Below are positions 37,701 through 53,134 of a stretch of 64,000 nt of DNA, piece after piece. Source of the DNA: Notolepis coatsorum (lineage: Eukaryota > Chordata > Actinopteri > Aulopiformes > Paralepididae); assembly GCA_963971535.1 (NCBI GenBank), contig OZ020585.1, positions 159,704,211 to 159,768,210 of the forward strand, in the 5' to 3' direction. Below the pieces are notes generated by a model that was not told where the DNA came from, did not search any database, and was given only the letters and a program-made list of their open reading frames with translations. A program made the position numbers and the translations under genes. Positions within the stretch are counted from its first letter, which is position 1, and each line of letters starts with the position of its first letter.

Positions 37701-40700
37701 TTTTCATTTTGGGGTACTGTGGGGTATTTTGGGGTATACTTTGGGGTACTTTGGGGTATTTTGGGGTACTTTGGGGTGTTTTCTGGTATACGTTGGGGTA
37801 CTTTGGGTTATTTTGGGGTATTTTCTGGTACTTTGGGGTATACTTTGGTGTATTTTAGGGTATTTTTGGGGTATTTTGGGGTATTTTCTGGTATTTTCTG
37901 GTACTTTGGGGTACTTTGGGGTATTTTCTGGTATTTTGGTGTATACTTTGTGGTATTCTCTGGTATTTTGGGGTATTTTCTGGTATTTTCTGGTACTTTG
38001 GGGTATACTTTGGGGTATTTTAGGGTATTTTGGGGTATTTTGGGGTATTTTCTGGTATTTTGGGGTATACTTTAGGGTATTTTGGGGTATTTTCTGGTAT
38101 TTTCTGGTACTTTGGGGTATACTTTGGGGTATTTTGGGGGTATTTTCTGGTATTTTGGGGTATACTTTGGGGTATTTTAGGGTATTTTGGGGTATTTTGG
38201 GGTATTTTCTGGTACTTTGGGGTATACTTTGGGGTATTTTGGGGTATTTTCTGGTACTTTGGGGTATTTTAGGGTATTTTGGGTTTTTTGGGGTATTTTC
38301 TGGTATTTTCTGGTACTTTGGGGTATACTTTGGGGTATTTTAGGGTATTTTGGGGTATTTTCTGGTATATACACTATTACACACTAGCACACTATTACAT
38401 TATTACACTATTACACTAGCACACTATTATACACTATTACACACTATTGCACTAGCACACTATTACACTATTACACTATTACACACTATTACACACTATT
38501 ACACTATTACACACTATTACACTATTACACACTATCACACTATTACACTATTACACTCTATTACACTATTACACACTATTACACAAAATTACACTATTAC
38601 ACACTATTACACTATTACACACTATTACACTATTACACTATTACACACTATTACACTATTACACTATTACACACTATTACACTATTACACTATTACACAC
38701 TATTACACTATTACACACTATTACACTATTACACACTATTACACTATTACACACTATTACAGTATTACAGTATTACACACTATTACACTATTACACTATT
38801 ACACACTATTACACTATTACACAAAATGTGCACATTTTTGTTTTTCATTTTGGGGTACTGTGGGGTATTTTGGGGTATACTTTGGGGTACTTTGGGGTAT
38901 TTTGGGGTACTTTGGGGTGTTTTCTGGTATACTTTGGGGTACTTTGGGTTATTTTGGGGTATTTTCTGGTACTTTGGGGTATACTTTGGTGTATTTTAGG
39001 GTATTTTGGGGTATTTTGGGGTATTTTCTGGTATTTTCTGGTATTTTGGGGTATACTTTGGGGTCTTTTAGGGTATTTTGGGGTATTTTCTGGTATTTTC
39101 TGGACTTTGGGGTATACTTTGGGGTATTTTAGGGTATTTTGGGGTATCTTCTGGTATTTTCTGGTATTTTGGTGTATACTTTGGGGTATCTTCTGGTATT
39201 TTCTGGTATTTTGGGGTATACTTTGGGGTATTTTAGGGTATTTTGGGGTATTTTCTGGTATTTTCTGGTACTTTGGGGTATACTTTGGGGTATTTTAGGG
39301 TATTTTGGGGTATTTTGGGGTATTTTCTGGTATTTTGGGGTATACTTTAGGGTATTTTGGGGTATTTTCTGGTATTTTCTGGTACTTTGGGGTATACTTT
39401 GGGGTATTTTGGGGTATTATCTGGTATTTTGGGGTATACTTTGGGGTATTTTAGGGTATTTTGGGGTATTTTGGGGTATTTTCTGGTACTTTGGGGTATA
39501 CTTTGGGGTATTTTAGGGTATGTTGGGTTTTTTGGGGTATTTTCTGGTATTTTCTGGTACTTTGGGGTATACTTTGGGGTATTTTAGGGTATTTTGGGGT
39601 ATTTTCTGGTATATACACTATTACACACTAGCACACTATTACACTATTACACTATTACACTAGCACACTATTATACACTATTACACACTATTGCACTAGC
39701 ACACTATTACACTATTACACACGATTACACTATTACACACTATTACACTATTACACACTATCACACTATTTATTACACTATTACACTCTATTACACTATT
39801 ACACACTATTACACAAAATTACACTATTACACACTATTACACTATTACACACTATTACACTATTACACTATTACACACTATTACACTATTACACACTATT
39901 ACACTATTACACTAGCACACTATTACACTATTACACACTATTACACTATTACACACTATTACACTATTACACACTATTACACTATTACACACTATTACAG
40001 TATTACAGTATTACACACTATTACACTATTACACTATTACACTATTACACACTATTACACTATTACACAAAATGTGCACATTTTTGTTTTTCATTTTGGG
40101 GTACTGTGGGGTATTTTGGGGTATACTTTGGGGTACTTTGGGGTATTTTGGGGTACTTTGGGGTGTTTTCTGGTATACTTTGAGGTACTTTGGGTTATTT
40201 TGGGGTATTTTCTGGTACTTTGGGGTATACTTTGGTGTATTTTAGGGTATTTTGGGGTATTTTCTGGTATTTTCTGGTACTTTGGGGTACTTTGGGGTAT
40301 TTTCTGGTATTTTCTGGTATTTTGGGGTTTACTTTGGGGTCTTTTAGGGTATTTTGGGGTATTTTCTGGTACTTTGGGGTATACTTTGGGGTATTTTAGG
40401 GTATTTTGGGGTATCTTCTGGTATTTTCTGGTACTTTGGGGTACTTTGGGGTATTTTCTGGTATTTTCTGGTATTTTGGGGTTTACTTTGGGGTCTTTTA
40501 GGGTATTTTGGGGTATTTTCTGGTATTTTCTGGTACTTTGGGGTATACTTTGGGGTATTTTAGGGTATTTTGGGGTATCTTCTGGTATTTTCTGGTATTT
40601 TGGTGTATACTTTGTGGTATTTAAGGTATTTTGGGGTATTTTCTGGTATTTTCTGGTACTTTGGGGTATTTTAGGGTATTTTGGGGTAATTTGGGTTATT

Positions 40701-40929
40701 TTCTGGTATTTTCTGGTATTTTGGGGTATACTTTAGAGTATTTTGGGGTATTTTGTGGTATTTTCTGGTACTTTGGGGTATACTTTGGGGTATTTTGGGG
40801 TATTTTCTGGTACTTTGGGGTATACTTTGGGGTATTTTAGGGTATTTTGGGGTATTTTGGGGTATTTTCTGGTATTTTCTGGTACTTTGGGGTATACTTT
40901 GGGGTATTTTAGGGTATTTTGGGGTATTT
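34791..40929 (+). repeat. Higher-order repeat block 1: aS-aL-b-c-d
   Basis: Monomers start at 34,791 (aS, 1239 bp), 36,030 (aL, 1190), 37,220 (b, 1141), 38,361 (c, 1244) and 39,605 (d, 1325). Types are told apart by the variant order in B (for example TTATTACACTATT after CACACTA in b and d; ATTACATTATTAC near the start of c) and by the order of A units. Spacer palindromes lie at 35,271, 36,500, 37,682, 38,823 and 40,069. Confidence 0.93.
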
Positions 40930-43900
40930 TCTGGTATATACACTATTACACACTAGCACACTATTACACTATTACACTATTACACTAGCACACTATTACA
41001 CACTATTACACACTATTACACTAGCACACTATTACACTATTACACTATTACACACTATTACACTATTGCACACTATTACACTATTACACACTATTAAACT
41101 ATTACACACTGTCACACTATTACACTCTATTACACTCTATTACACTATTACACAAAATTACACTATTACACACTATTATACTATTACACACTATTACACT
41201 ATTACACTATTACACACTATTACACTATTACACTATTACACACTATTATACTATTACACTAGCACACTATTACACTATTACACACTATTACACTATTACA
41301 CACTATTACACACTATTACACTATTACACACTATTACAGTATTACAGTATTACACACTATTACACTATTACACTATTACACACTATTACACTATTACACA
41401 AAATGTGCACATTTTTGTTTTTCATTTTGGGGTACTGTGGGGTATTTTGGGGTATACTTTGGGGTACTTTGGGGTATTTTGGGGTACTTTGGGGTATTTT
41501 CTGGTATACTTTGGGGTATTTTGGGGTATTTTCTGGTACTTTGGGGTATACTTTGGGGTATTTTAGGGTATTTTGGGGTATTTTCTGGTATTTTCTGGTA
41601 TTTTGGTGTATACTTTGTGGTATTTTAGGGTATTTTGGGGTATTTTCTGGTATTTTCTGGTACTTTGGGGTACTTTGGGGTATTTTCTGGTATTTTCTGG
41701 TATTTTGGGGTTTACTTTGGGGTCTTTTAGGGTATTTTGGGGTATTTTCTGGTATTTTCTGGTACTTTGGGGTATACTTTGGGGTATTTTAGGGTATTTT
41801 GGGGTATCTTCTGGTATTTTCTGGTATTTTGGTGTATACTTTGTGGTATTTAAGGTATTTTGGGGTATTTTCTGGTATTTTCTGGTACTTTGGGGTATTT
41901 TAGGGTATTTTGGGGTATTTTGGGTTATTTTCTGGTATTTTCTGGTATTTTGGGGTATACTTTAGAGTATTTTGGGGTATTTTCTGGTATTTTCTGGTAC
42001 TTTGGGGTATACTTTGGGGTATTTTGGGGTATTTTCTGGTACTTTGGGGTATACTTTGGGGTATTTTAGGGTATTTTGGGGTATTTTGGGGTATTTTCTG
42101 GTATTTTCTGGTATTTTCTGGTACTTTGGGGTATACTTTGGGGTATTTTAGGGTATTTTGGGGTATTTTCTGGTATATACACTATTACACACTAGCACAC
42201 TATTACACTATTACACTATTACACTAGCACACTATTACACACTATTACACACTATTACACTAGCACACTATTACACTATTACACTATTACACACTATTAC
42301 ACTATTGCACACTATTACACTATTACACACTATTAAACTATTACACACTGTCACACTATTACACTCTATTACACTCTATTACACTATTACACAAAATTAC
42401 ACTATTACACACTATTATACTATTACACACTATTACACTATTACACTATTACACACTATTACACTATTACACTATTACACACTATTATACTATTACACTA
42501 GCACACTATTACACTATTACACACTATTACACTATTACACACTATTACACACTATTACACTATTACACACTATTACAGTATTACAGTATTACACACTATT
42601 ACACTATTACACTATTACACACTATTACACTATTACACAAAATGTGCACATTTTTGTTTTTCATTTTGGGGTACTGTGGGGTATTTTGGGGTATACTTTG
42701 GGGTACTTTGGGGTATTTTGGGGTACTTTGGGGTATTTTCTGGTATACTTTGGGGTACTTTGGGGTATTTTGGGGTATTTTCTGGTACTTTGGGGTATAC
42801 TTTGGGGTATTTTAGGGTATTTTGGGGTATTTTCTGGTATTTTCTGGTACTTTGGGGTATTTTGGGGTATTTTCTGGTATTTTCTGGTATTTTGGGGTAT
42901 ACTTTGCGGTATTTTAGGGTATTTTGGGGTCTTTTGGGGTCTTTTCTGGTGTTTTCTGGTACTTTGGGGTATACTTTGGGGTATTCTAGGGTATTTTGGG
43001 GGTATTTTGGGGTATTTTGGGGTATTTTCTGGTATTTTGGGGTATACTTTAGGGTATTTTGGGGTATTTTGGGGTATTTTCTGGTATTTTGGGGTATACT
43101 TTAGGGTATTTTGGGGTATTTTCTGGTATTTTCTGGTACTTTGGGGTATACTTTGGGGTATTTTGGGGTATTATCTGGTATTTTGGGGTATACTTTGGGG
43201 TATTTTAGGGTATTTTGGGGTATTTTGGGGTATTTTCTGGTACTTTGGGGTATACTTTGGGGTATTTTAGGGTATTTTGGGTTTTTTGGGGTATTTTCTT
43301 GTATTTTCTGGTACTTTGGGGTATACTTTGGGGTATTTTAGGGTATTTTGGGGTATTTTCTGGTATATACACTATTACACACTAGCACACTATTACACTA
43401 TTACACTATTACACTAGCACACTATTATACACTATTACACACTATTGCACTAGCACACTATTACACGATTACACTATTACACACTATTACACTATTACAC
43501 ACTATCACACTATTTATTACACTATTACACTCTATTACACTATTACACACTATTACACAAAATTACACTATTACACACTATTACACTATTACACACTATT
43601 ACACTATTACACTATTACACACTATTACACTATTACACTATTACACACTATTACACTATTACACTAGCACACTATTACACTATTACACACTATTACACTA
43701 TTACACACTATTATACTATTACACACTATTACACTATTACACACTATTACAGTATTACAGTATTACACACTATTACACTATTACACTATTACACACTATT
43801 ACACTATTACACAAAATGTGCACATTTTTGTTTTTCATTTTGGGGTACTGTGGGGTATTTTGGGGTATACTTTGGGGTACTTTGGGGTATTTTGGGGTAC

Positions 43901-44749
43901 TTTGGGGTGTTTTCTGGTATACGTTGGGGTACTTTGGGTTATTTTGGGGTATTTTCTGGTACTTTGGGGTATACTTTGGTGTATTTTAGGGTATTTTTGG
44001 GGTATTTTGGGGTATTTTCTGGTATTTTCTGGTACTTTGGGGTACTTTGGGGTATTTTCTGGTATTTTGGTGTATACTTTGTGGTATTCTCTGGTATTTT
44101 GGGGTATTTTCTGGTATTTTCTGGTACTTTGGGGTATACTTTGGGGTATTTTAGGGTATTTTGGGGTATTTTGGGGTATTTTCTGGTATTTTGGGGTATA
44201 CTTTAGGGTATTTTGGGGTATTTTCTGGTATTTTCTGGTACTTTGGGGTATACTTTGGGGTATTTTGGGGGTATTTTCTGGTATTTTGGGGTTTACTTTG
44301 GGGTCTTTTAGGGTATTTTGGGGTATTTTCTGGTATTTTCTGGTACTTTGGGGTATACTTTGGGGTATTTTAGGGTATTTTGGGGTATCTTCTGGTATTT
44401 TCTGGTATTTTGGTGTATACTTTGTGGTATTTAAGGTATTTTGGGGTATTTTCTGGTATTTTCTGGTACTTTGGGGTATTTTAGGGTATTTTGGGGTATT
44501 TTGGGTTATTTTCTGGTATTTTCTGGTATTTTGGGGTATACTTTAGAGTATTTTGGGGTATTTTCTGGTATTTTCTGGTACTTTGGGGTATACTTTGGGG
44601 TATTTTGGGGTATTTTCTGGTACTTTGGGGTATACTTTGGGGTATTTTAGGGTATTTTGGGGTATTTTGGGGTATTTTCTGGTATTTTCTGGTATTTTCT
44701 GGTACTTTGGGGTATACTTTGGGGTATTTTAGGGTATTTTGGGGTATTT
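40930..44749 (+). repeat. Higher-order repeat block 2: aS-aL-b/aS hybrid
   Basis: Monomers at 40,930 (aS, 1239 bp), 42,169 (aL, 1190) and 43,359 (1391 bp). The last begins as type b and switches to the aS block A near 44,285-44,290, where GGGGTTTACTTTGGGGTC of aS appears. Palindromes at 41,400, 42,639 and 43,813. The first two monomers are near-exact copies of 34,791-37,219 at an offset of 6139 bp. Confidence 0.92.
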
Positions 44750-47700
44750 TCTGGTATATACACTATTACACACTAGCACACTATTACACTATTACACTAT
44801 TACACTAGCACACTATTACACACTATTACACACTATTACACTAGCACACTATTACACTATTACACTATTACACACTATTACACTATTGCACACTATTACA
44901 CTATTACACACTATTAAACTATTACACACTGTCACACTATTACACTCTATTACACTCTATTACACTATTACACAAAATTACACTATTACACACTATTATA
45001 CTATTACACACTATTACACTATTACACTATTACACACTATTACACTATTACACTATTACACACTATTATACTATTACACTAGCACACTATTACACTATTA
45101 CACACTATTACACTATTACACACTATTACACACTATTACACTATTACACACTATTACAGTATTACAGTATTACACACTATTACACTATTACACTATTACA
45201 CACTATTACACTATTACACAAAATGTGCACATTTTTGTTTTTCATTTTGGGGTACTGTGGGGTATTTTGGGGTATACTTTGGGGTACTTTGGGGTATTTT
45301 GGGGTACTTTGGGGTATTTTCTGGTATACTTTGGGGTACTTTGGGGTATTTTGGGGTATTTTCTGGTACTTTGGGGTATACTTTGGGGTATTTTAGGGTA
45401 TTTTGGGGTATTTTCTGGTATTTTCTGGTACTTTGGGGTATTTTGGGGTATTTTCTGGTATTTTCTGGTATTTTGGGGTATACTTTGCGGTATTTTAGGG
45501 TATTTTGGGGTCTTTTGGGGTCTTTTCTGGTGTTTTCTGGTACTTTGGGGTATACTTTGGGGTATTCTAGGGTATTTTGGGGGTATTTTGGGGTATTTTG
45601 GGGTATTTTCTGGTATTTTGGGGTATACTTTAGGGTATTTTGGGGTATTTTGGGGTATTTTCTGGTATTTTGGGGTATACTTTAGGGTATTTTGGGGTAT
45701 TTTCTGGTATTTTCTGGTACTTTGGGGTATACTTTGGGGTATTTTGGGGTATTATCTGGTATTTTGGGGTATACTTTGGGGTATTTTAGGGTATTTTGGG
45801 GTATTTTGGGGTATTTTCTGGTACTTTGGGGTATACTTTGGGGTATTTTAGGGTATTTTGGGTTTTTTGGGGTATTTTCTTGTATTTTCTGGTACTTTGG
45901 GGTATACTTTGGGGTATTTTAGGGTATTTTGGGGTATTTTCTGGTATATACACTATTACACACTAGCACACTATTACACTATTACACTATTACACTAGCA
46001 CACTATTATACACTATTACACACTATTGCACTAGCACACTATTACACGATTACACTATTACACACTATTACACTATTACACACTATCACACTATTTATTA
46101 CACTATTACACTCTATTACACTATTACACACTATTACACAAAATTACACTATTACACACTATTACACTATTACACACTATTACACTATTACACTATTACA
46201 CACTATTACACTATTACACTATTACACACTATTACACTATTACACTAGCACACTATTACACTATTACACACTATTACACTATTACACACTATTATACTAT
46301 TACACACTATTACACTATTACACACTATTACAGTATTACAGTATTACACACTATTACACTATTACACTATTACACACTATTACACTATTACACAAAATGT
46401 GCACATTTTTGTTTTTCATTTTGGGGTACTGTGGGGTATTTTGGGGTATACTTTGGGGTACTTTGGGGTATTTTGGGGTACTTTGGGGTGTTTTCTGGTA
46501 TACGTTGGGGTACTTTGGGTTATTTTGGGGTATTTTCTGGTACTTTGGGGTATACTTTGGTGTATTTTAGGGTATTTTTGGGGTATTTTGGGGTATTTTC
46601 TGGTATTTTCTGGTACTTTGGGGTACTTTGGGGTATTTTCTGGTATTTTGGTGTATACTTTGTGGTATTCTCTGGTATTTTGGGGTATTTTCTGGTATTT
46701 TCTGGTACTTTGGGGTATACTTTGGGGTATTTTAGGGTATTTTGGGGTATTTTGGGGTATTTTCTGGTATTTTGGGGTATACTTTAGGGTATTTTGGGGT
46801 ATTTTCTGGTATTTTCTGGTACTTTGGGGTATACTTTGGGGTATTTTGGGGGTATTTTCTGGTATTTTGGGGTATACTTTGGGGTATTTTAGGGTATTTT
46901 GGGGTATTTTGGGGTATTTTCTGGTACTTTGGGGTATACTTTGGGGTATTTTGGGGTATTTTCTGGTACTTTGGGGTATTTTAGGGTATTTTGGGTTTTT
47001 TGGGGTATTTTCTGGTATTTTCTGGTACTTTGGGGTATACTTTGGGGTATTTTAGGGTATTTTGGGGTATTTTCTGGTATATACACTATTACACACTAGC
47101 ACACTATTACATTATTACACTATTACACTAGCACACTATTATACACTATTACACACTATTGCACTAGCACACTATTACACTATTACACTATTACACACTA
47201 TTACACACTATTACACTATTACACACTATTACACTATTACACACTATCACACTATTACACTATTACACTCTATTACACTATTACACACTATTACACAAAA
47301 TTACACTATTACACACTATTACACTATTACACACTATTACACTATTACACTATTACACACTATTACACTATTACACTATTACACACTATTACACTATTAC
47401 ACTATTACACACTATTACACTATTACACACTATTACACTATTACACACTATTACACTATTACACACTATTACAGTATTACAGTATTACACACTATTACAC
47501 TATTACACTATTACACACTATTACACTATTACACAAAATGTGCACATTTTTGTTTTTCATTTTGGGGTACTGTGGGGTATTTTGGGGTATACTTTGGGGT
47601 ACTTTGGGGTATTTTGGGGTACTTTGGGGTGTTTTCTGGTATACTTTGGGGTACTTTGGGTTATTTTGGGGTATTTTCTGGTACTTTGGGGTATACTTTG

Positions 47701-49641
47701 GTGTATTTTAGGGTATTTTGGGGTATTTTGGGGTATTTTCTGGTATTTTCTGGTATTTTGGGGTATACTTTGGGGTCTTTTAGGGTATTTTGGGGTATTT
47801 TCTGGTATTTTCTGGACTTTGGGGTATACTTTGGGGTATTTTAGGGTATTTTGGGGTATCTTCTGGTATTTTCTGGTATTTTGGTGTATACTTTGGGGTA
47901 TCTTCTGGTATTTTCTGGTATTTTGGGGTATACTTTGGGGTATTTTAGGGTATTTTGGGGTATTTTCTGGTATTTTCTGGTACTTTGGGGTATACTTTGG
48001 GGTATTTTAGGGTATTTTGGGGTATTTTGGGGTATTTTCTGGTATTTTGGGGTATACTTTAGGGTATTTTGGGGTATTTTCTGGTATTTTCTGGTACTTT
48101 GGGGTATACTTTGGGGTATTTTGGGGTATTATCTGGTATTTTGGGGTATACTTTGGGGTATTTTAGGGTATTTTGGGGTATTTTGGGGTATTTTCTGGTA
48201 CTTTGGGGTATACTTTGGGGTATTTTAGGGTATGTTGGGTTTTTTGGGGTATTTTCTGGTATTTTCTGGTACTTTGGGGTATACTTTGGGGTATTTTAGG
48301 GTATTTTGGGGTATTTTCTGGTATATACACTATTACACACTAGCACACTATTACACTATTACACTATTACACTAGCACACTATTATACACTATTACACAC
48401 TATTGCACTAGCACACTATTACACTATTACACACGATTACACTATTACACACTATTACACTATTACACACTATCACACTATTTATTACACTATTACACTC
48501 TATTACACTATTACACACTATTACACAAAATTACACTATTACACACTATTACACTATTACACACTATTACACTATTACACTATTACACACTATTACACTA
48601 TTACACACTATTACACTATTACACTAGCACACTATTACACTATTACACACTATTACACTATTACACACTATTACACTATTACACACTATTACACTATTAC
48701 ACACTATTACAGTATTACAGTATTACACACTATTACACTATTACACTATTACACTATTACACACTATTACACTATTACACAAAATGTGCACATTTTTGTT
48801 TTTCATTTTGGGGTACTGTGGGGTATTTTGGGGTATACTTTGGGGTACTTTGGGGTATTTTGGGGTACTTTGGGGTGTTTTCTGGTATACTTTGAGGTAC
48901 TTTGGGTTATTTTGGGGTATTTTCTGGTACTTTGGGGTATACTTTGGTGTATTTTAGGGTATTTTGGGGTATTTTCTGGTATTTTCTGGTACTTTGGGGT
49001 ACTTTGGGGTATTTTCTGGTATTTTCTGGTATTTTGGGGTTTACTTTGGGGTCTTTTAGGGTATTTTGGGGTATTTTCTGGTACTTTGGGGTATACTTTG
49101 GGGTATTTTAGGGTATTTTGGGGTATCTTCTGGTATTTTCTGGTACTTTGGGGTACTTTGGGGTATTTTCTGGTATTTTCTGGTATTTTGGGGTTTACTT
49201 TGGGGTCTTTTAGGGTATTTTGGGGTATTTTCTGGTATTTTCTGGTACTTTGGGGTATACTTTGGGGTATTTTAGGGTATTTTGGGGTATCTTCTGGTAT
49301 TTTCTGGTATTTTGGTGTATACTTTGTGGTATTTAAGGTATTTTGGGGTATTTTCTGGTATTTTCTGGTACTTTGGGGTATTTTAGGGTATTTTGGGGTA
49401 ATTTGGGTTATTTTCTGGTATTTTCTGGTATTTTGGGGTATACTTTAGAGTATTTTGGGGTATTTTGTGGTATTTTCTGGTACTTTGGGGTATACTTTGG
49501 GGTATTTTGGGGTATTTTCTGGTACTTTGGGGTATACTTTGGGGTATTTTAGGGTATTTTGGGGTATTTTGGGGTATTTTCTGGTATTTTCTGGTACTTT
49601 GGGGTATACTTTGGGGTATTTTAGGGTATTTTGGGGTATTT
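44750..49641 (+). repeat. Higher-order repeat block 3: aL-b-c-d (4892 bp)
   Basis: Monomers at 44,750 (1190 bp), 45,940 (1133), 47,073 (1244) and 48,317 (1325), the complete four-part unit. Palindromes at 45,220, 46,394, 47,535 and 48,781. It repeats 36,030-40,929 at an offset of 8720, falling to 8712 after an 8-bp unit is lost in b. Confidence 0.93.
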
Positions 49642-52600
49642 TCTGGTATATACACTATTACACACTAGCACACTATTACACTATTACACTATTACACTAG
49701 CACACTATTACACACTATTACACACTATTACACTAGCACACTATTACACTATTACACTATTACACACTATTACACTATTGCACACTATTACACTATTACA
49801 CACTATTAAACTATTACACACTGTCACACTATTACACTCTATTACACTCTATTACACTATTACACAAAATTACACTATTACACACTATTATACTATTACA
49901 CACTATTACACTATTACACTATTACACACTATTACACTATTACACTATTACACACTATTATACTATTACACTAGCACACTATTACACTATTACACACTAT
50001 TACACTATTACACACTATTACACACTATTACACTATTACACACTATTACAGTATTACAGTATTACACACTATTACACTATTACACTATTACACACTATTA
50101 CACTATTACACAAAATGTGCACATTTTTGTTTTTCATTTTGGGGTACTGTGGGGTATTTTGGGGTATACTTTGGGGTACTTTGGGGTATTTTGGGGTACT
50201 TTGGGGTATTTTCTGGTATACTTTGGGGTACTTTGGGGTATTTTGGGGTATTTTCTGGTACTTTGGGGTATACTTTGGGGTATTTTAGGGTATTTTGGGG
50301 TATTTTCTGGTATTTTCTGGTACTTTGGGGTATTTTGGGGTATTTTCTGGTATTTTCTGGTATTTTGGGGTATACTTTGCGGTATTTTAGGGTATTTTGG
50401 GGTCTTTTGGGGTCTTTTCTGGTCTTTTCTGGTACTTTGGGGTATACTTTGGGGTATTCTAGGGTATTTTGGGGGTATTTTGGGGTATTTTGGGGTATTT
50501 TCTGGTATTTTGGGGTATACTTTAGGGTATTTTGGGGTATTTTGGGGTATTTTCTGGTATTTTGGGGTATACTTTAGGGTATTTTGGGGTATTTTCTGGT
50601 ATTTTCTGGTACTTTGGGGTATACTTTGGGGTATTTTGGGGTATTATCTGGTATTTTGGGGTATACTTTGGGGTATTTTAGGGTATTTTGGGGTATTTTG
50701 GGGTATTTTCTGGTACTTTGGGGTATTTTATGGTATTTTGGTTTTTTTGGGGTATTTTCTTGTATTTTCTGGTACTTTGGGGTATACTTTGGGGTATTTT
50801 TGGGTATTTTGGGGTATTTTCTGGTATATACACTATTACACACTAGCACACTATTACACTATTACACTATTACACTAGCACACTATTATACACTATTACA
50901 CACTATTGCACTAGCACACTATTACACGATTACACTATTACACACTATTACACTATTACACACTATCACACTATTTATTACACTATTACACTCTATTACA
51001 CTATTACACACTATTACACAAAATTACACTATTACACACTATTACACTATTACACACTATTACACTATTACACACTATTACACTATTACACTATTACACA
51101 CTATTACACTATTACACTAGCACACTATTACACTATTACACACTATTACACTATTACACACTATTATACTATTACACACTATTACACTATTACACACTAT
51201 TACAGTATTACAGTATTACACACTATTACACTATTACACTATTACACTATTACACACTATTACACTATTACACAAAATGTGCACATTTTTGTTTTTCATT
51301 TTGGGGTACTGTGGGGTATTTTGGGGTATACTTTGGGGTACTTTGGGGTATTTTGGGGTACTTTGGGGTGTTTTCTGGTATACGTTGGGGTACTTTGGGT
51401 TATTTTGGGGTATTTTCTGGTACTTTGGGGTATACTTTGGTGTATTTTAGGGTATTTTTGGGGTATTTTGGGGTATTTTCTGGTATTTTCTGGTACTTTG
51501 GGGTACTTTGGGGTATTTTCTGGTATTTTGGTGTATACTTTGTGGTATTTTCTGGTATTTTGGGGTATTTTCTGGTATTTTCTGGTACTTTGGGGTATAC
51601 TTTGGGGTATTTTAGGGTATTTTGGGGTATTTTGGGGTATTTTCTGGTATTTTGGGGTATACTTTAGGGTATTTTGGGGTATTTTCTGGTATTTTCTGGT
51701 ACTTTGGGGTATACTTTGGGGTATTTTGGGGGTATTTTCTGGTATTTTGGGGTATACTTTGGGGTATTTTAGGGTATTTTGGGGTATTTTGGGGTATTTT
51801 CTGGTACTTTGGGGTATACTTTGGGGTATTTTGGGGTATTTTCTGGTACTTTGGGGTATTTTAGGGTATTTTGGGTTTTTTGGGGTATTTTCTGGTATTT
51901 TCTGGTACTTTGGGGTATACTTTGGGGTATTTTAGGGTATTTTGGGGTATTTTCTGGTATATACACTATTACACACTAGCACACTATTACATTATTACAC
52001 TATTACACTAGCACACTATTATACACTATTACACACTATTGCACTAGCACACTATTACACTATTACACTATTACACACTATTACACACTATTACACTATT
52101 ACACACTATTACACTATTACACACTATCACACTATTACACTATTACACTCTATTACACTATTACACACTATTACACAAAATTACACTATTACACACTATT
52201 ACACTATTACACACTATTACACTATTACACTATTACACACTATTACACTATTACACTATTACACACTATTACACTATTACACTATTACACACTATTACAC
52301 TATTACACACTATTACACTATTACACACTATTACACTATTACACACTATTACAGTATTACAGTATTACACACTATTACACTATTACACTATTACACACTA
52401 TTACACTATTACACAAAATGTGCACATTTTTGTTTTTCATTTTGGGGTACTGTGGGGTATTTTGGGGTATACTTTGGGGTACTTTGGGGTATTTTGGGGT
52501 ACTTTGGGGTATTTTCTGGTATACTTTGGGGTACTTTGGGGTATTTTGGGGTATTTTCTGGTACTTTGGGGTATACTTTGGGGTATTTTAGGGTATTTTG

Positions 52601-53134
52601 GGGTATTTTCTGGTATTTTCTGGTACTTTGGGGTATTTTGGGGTATTTTCTGGTATTTTCTGGTATTTTGGGGTATACTTTGCGGTATTTTAGGGTATTT
52701 TGGGGTCTTTTGGGGTCTTTTCTGGTGTTTTCTGGTACTTTGGGGTATACTTTGGGGTATTCTAGGGTATTTTGGGGGTATTTTGGGGTATTTTGGGGTA
52801 TTTTCTGGTATTTTGGGGTATACTTTAGGGTATTTTGGGGTATTTTGGGGTATTTTCTGGTATTTTGGGGTATACTTTAGGGTATTTTGGGGTATTTTCT
52901 GGTATTTTCTGGTACTTTGGGGTATACTTTGGGGTATTTTGGGGTATTATCTGGTATTTTGGGGTATACTTTGGGGTATTTTAGGGTATTTTGGGGTATT
53001 TTGGGGTATTTTCTGGTACTTTGGGGTATACTTTGGGGTATTTTAGGGTATTTTGGGTTTTTTGGGGTATTTTCTTGTATTTTCTGGTACTTTGGGGTAT
53101 ACTTTGGGGTATTTTAGGGTATTTTGGGGTATTT
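49642..53134 (+). repeat. Higher-order repeat block 4: aL'-b-c/aL hybrid
   Basis: Monomers at 49,642 (aL', 1178 bp), 50,820 (b, 1133) and 51,953 (1182 bp). The third has the B block of type c but the A block of type aL, with the exchange at or before its spacer at 52,415. aL' is marked by GGGTATTTTATGGTATTTTG near 50,720. Confidence 0.92.
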
